Assembly: GCA_012032775.1 (NCBI GenBank) | Contig: JAAUQO010000022.1 | Coordinates: 1-42,754 of the forward strand | Length of the DNA stretch: 42,754 nt | Source: Oscillochloris sp. | Lineage (GTDB): Bacteria; Chloroflexota; Chloroflexia; Chloroflexales; Chloroflexaceae | Direction of reading: 5' to 3' | In this document: positions 42,716 through 42,754 of the stretch, piece by piece | How the letters are laid out: each line of letters starts with the position of its first letter | How positions within the stretch are numbered: position 1 is the stretch's first letter | Program-made: the position numbers and the translations under genes | The notes under the pieces: model-generated | Databases searched by the model: none | Seen by the model: only the letters and a program-made list of their open reading frames with translations | What the model was told of the DNA's origin: nothing

Positions 42716-42754
42716 GTGGGCAACCCCTTCAAGTTCGGCGACTCTTTTTAGCGC

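Overview
The window is chromosomal DNA of a filamentous anoxygenic phototroph of the Chloroflexota (Chloroflexales type). The evidence is a bacteriochlorophyll gene set on one strand (bchF, bchC, bchX, bchI, bchD and a PucC/BCD-type carrier), together with LemA/DUF3137, MalT-like LAL regulator and slr1658/slr1659-like genes. The taxon is inferred from gene content alone.

Left edge (1-3.8 kb). I read this as a chromosomal integron. An IntI-type tyrosine recombinase (2641-3606) has the extra IntI-specific segment and a complete R..K..HxxR..H..Y set. It faces away from a small array running leftward: a putative attI core (2559-2565), one cassette gene (2067-2417, minus strand), and a short palindromic attC-like hairpin 8 nt past its stop (2005-2059). 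Further left are two related ~235-bp elements (984-1217 and 306-542), each bounded by RYYYAAC...GTTRRRY boxes and largely self-complementary. They are either very long attC sites or MITE-like elements. Between them lie a reversed membrane-protein gene and a degenerate 62-bp T-rich tandem repeat. The window begins in a ~21-bp tandem repeat.

3.8-12 kb. LemA and DUF3137 genes, an alpha/beta hydrolase, a LuxR remnant, a large secreted protein combining WWWY tandem repeats with a serine beta-lactamase-like domain, and a frameshifted MalT-like LAL regulator.

12.2-18.2 kb. A compact six-gene signalling operon, which is the most interesting unit here. It holds two slr1658-like (HATPase-like) genes, a STAS-methyltransferase fusion, a membrane dCache-HAMP-PP2C (SpoIIE-type) phosphatase, a stand-alone slr1659-like STAS protein and a class III adenylate cyclase. 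One kinase/STAS pair looks intact (Asn in the N-box, NSSG phospho-site). The other pair has lost both the N-box Asn and the phosphoacceptor serines, and its STAS domain is fused to a methyltransferase.

18.3-25.7 kb. Cytochrome P450, YbaK-type deacylase, a tail-anchored 946-residue protein of unknown family, a PAS-PAS-STAS protein, a cupin and a short chromate transporter-like protein.

25.1-35.4 kb. The bacteriochlorophyll cluster, all on the minus strand. Transcription order is PucC-like carrier, methyltransferase, bchF, bchC, bchX, (small ORF), DUF169 protein, 66-residue membrane protein, bchI, bchD, ChrA-like. BchF, BchX and BchC act in the chlorophyllide-to-bacteriochlorophyllide a branch; BchI and BchD are Mg-chelatase subunits. 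BchX has an unusual ~120-residue tail resembling the FtsQ/DivIB C-terminal domain.

35.4-42.7 kb. A 0.7-kb intergenic region with a structured ~110-nt inverted-repeat element and a clear promoter, a small hypothetical gene, a response regulator-PAS-histidine kinase, rmlD with two family 2 glycosyltransferases, YhbY, a methyltransferase, a small membrane-anchored protein, and more nested inverted repeats at the right edge.
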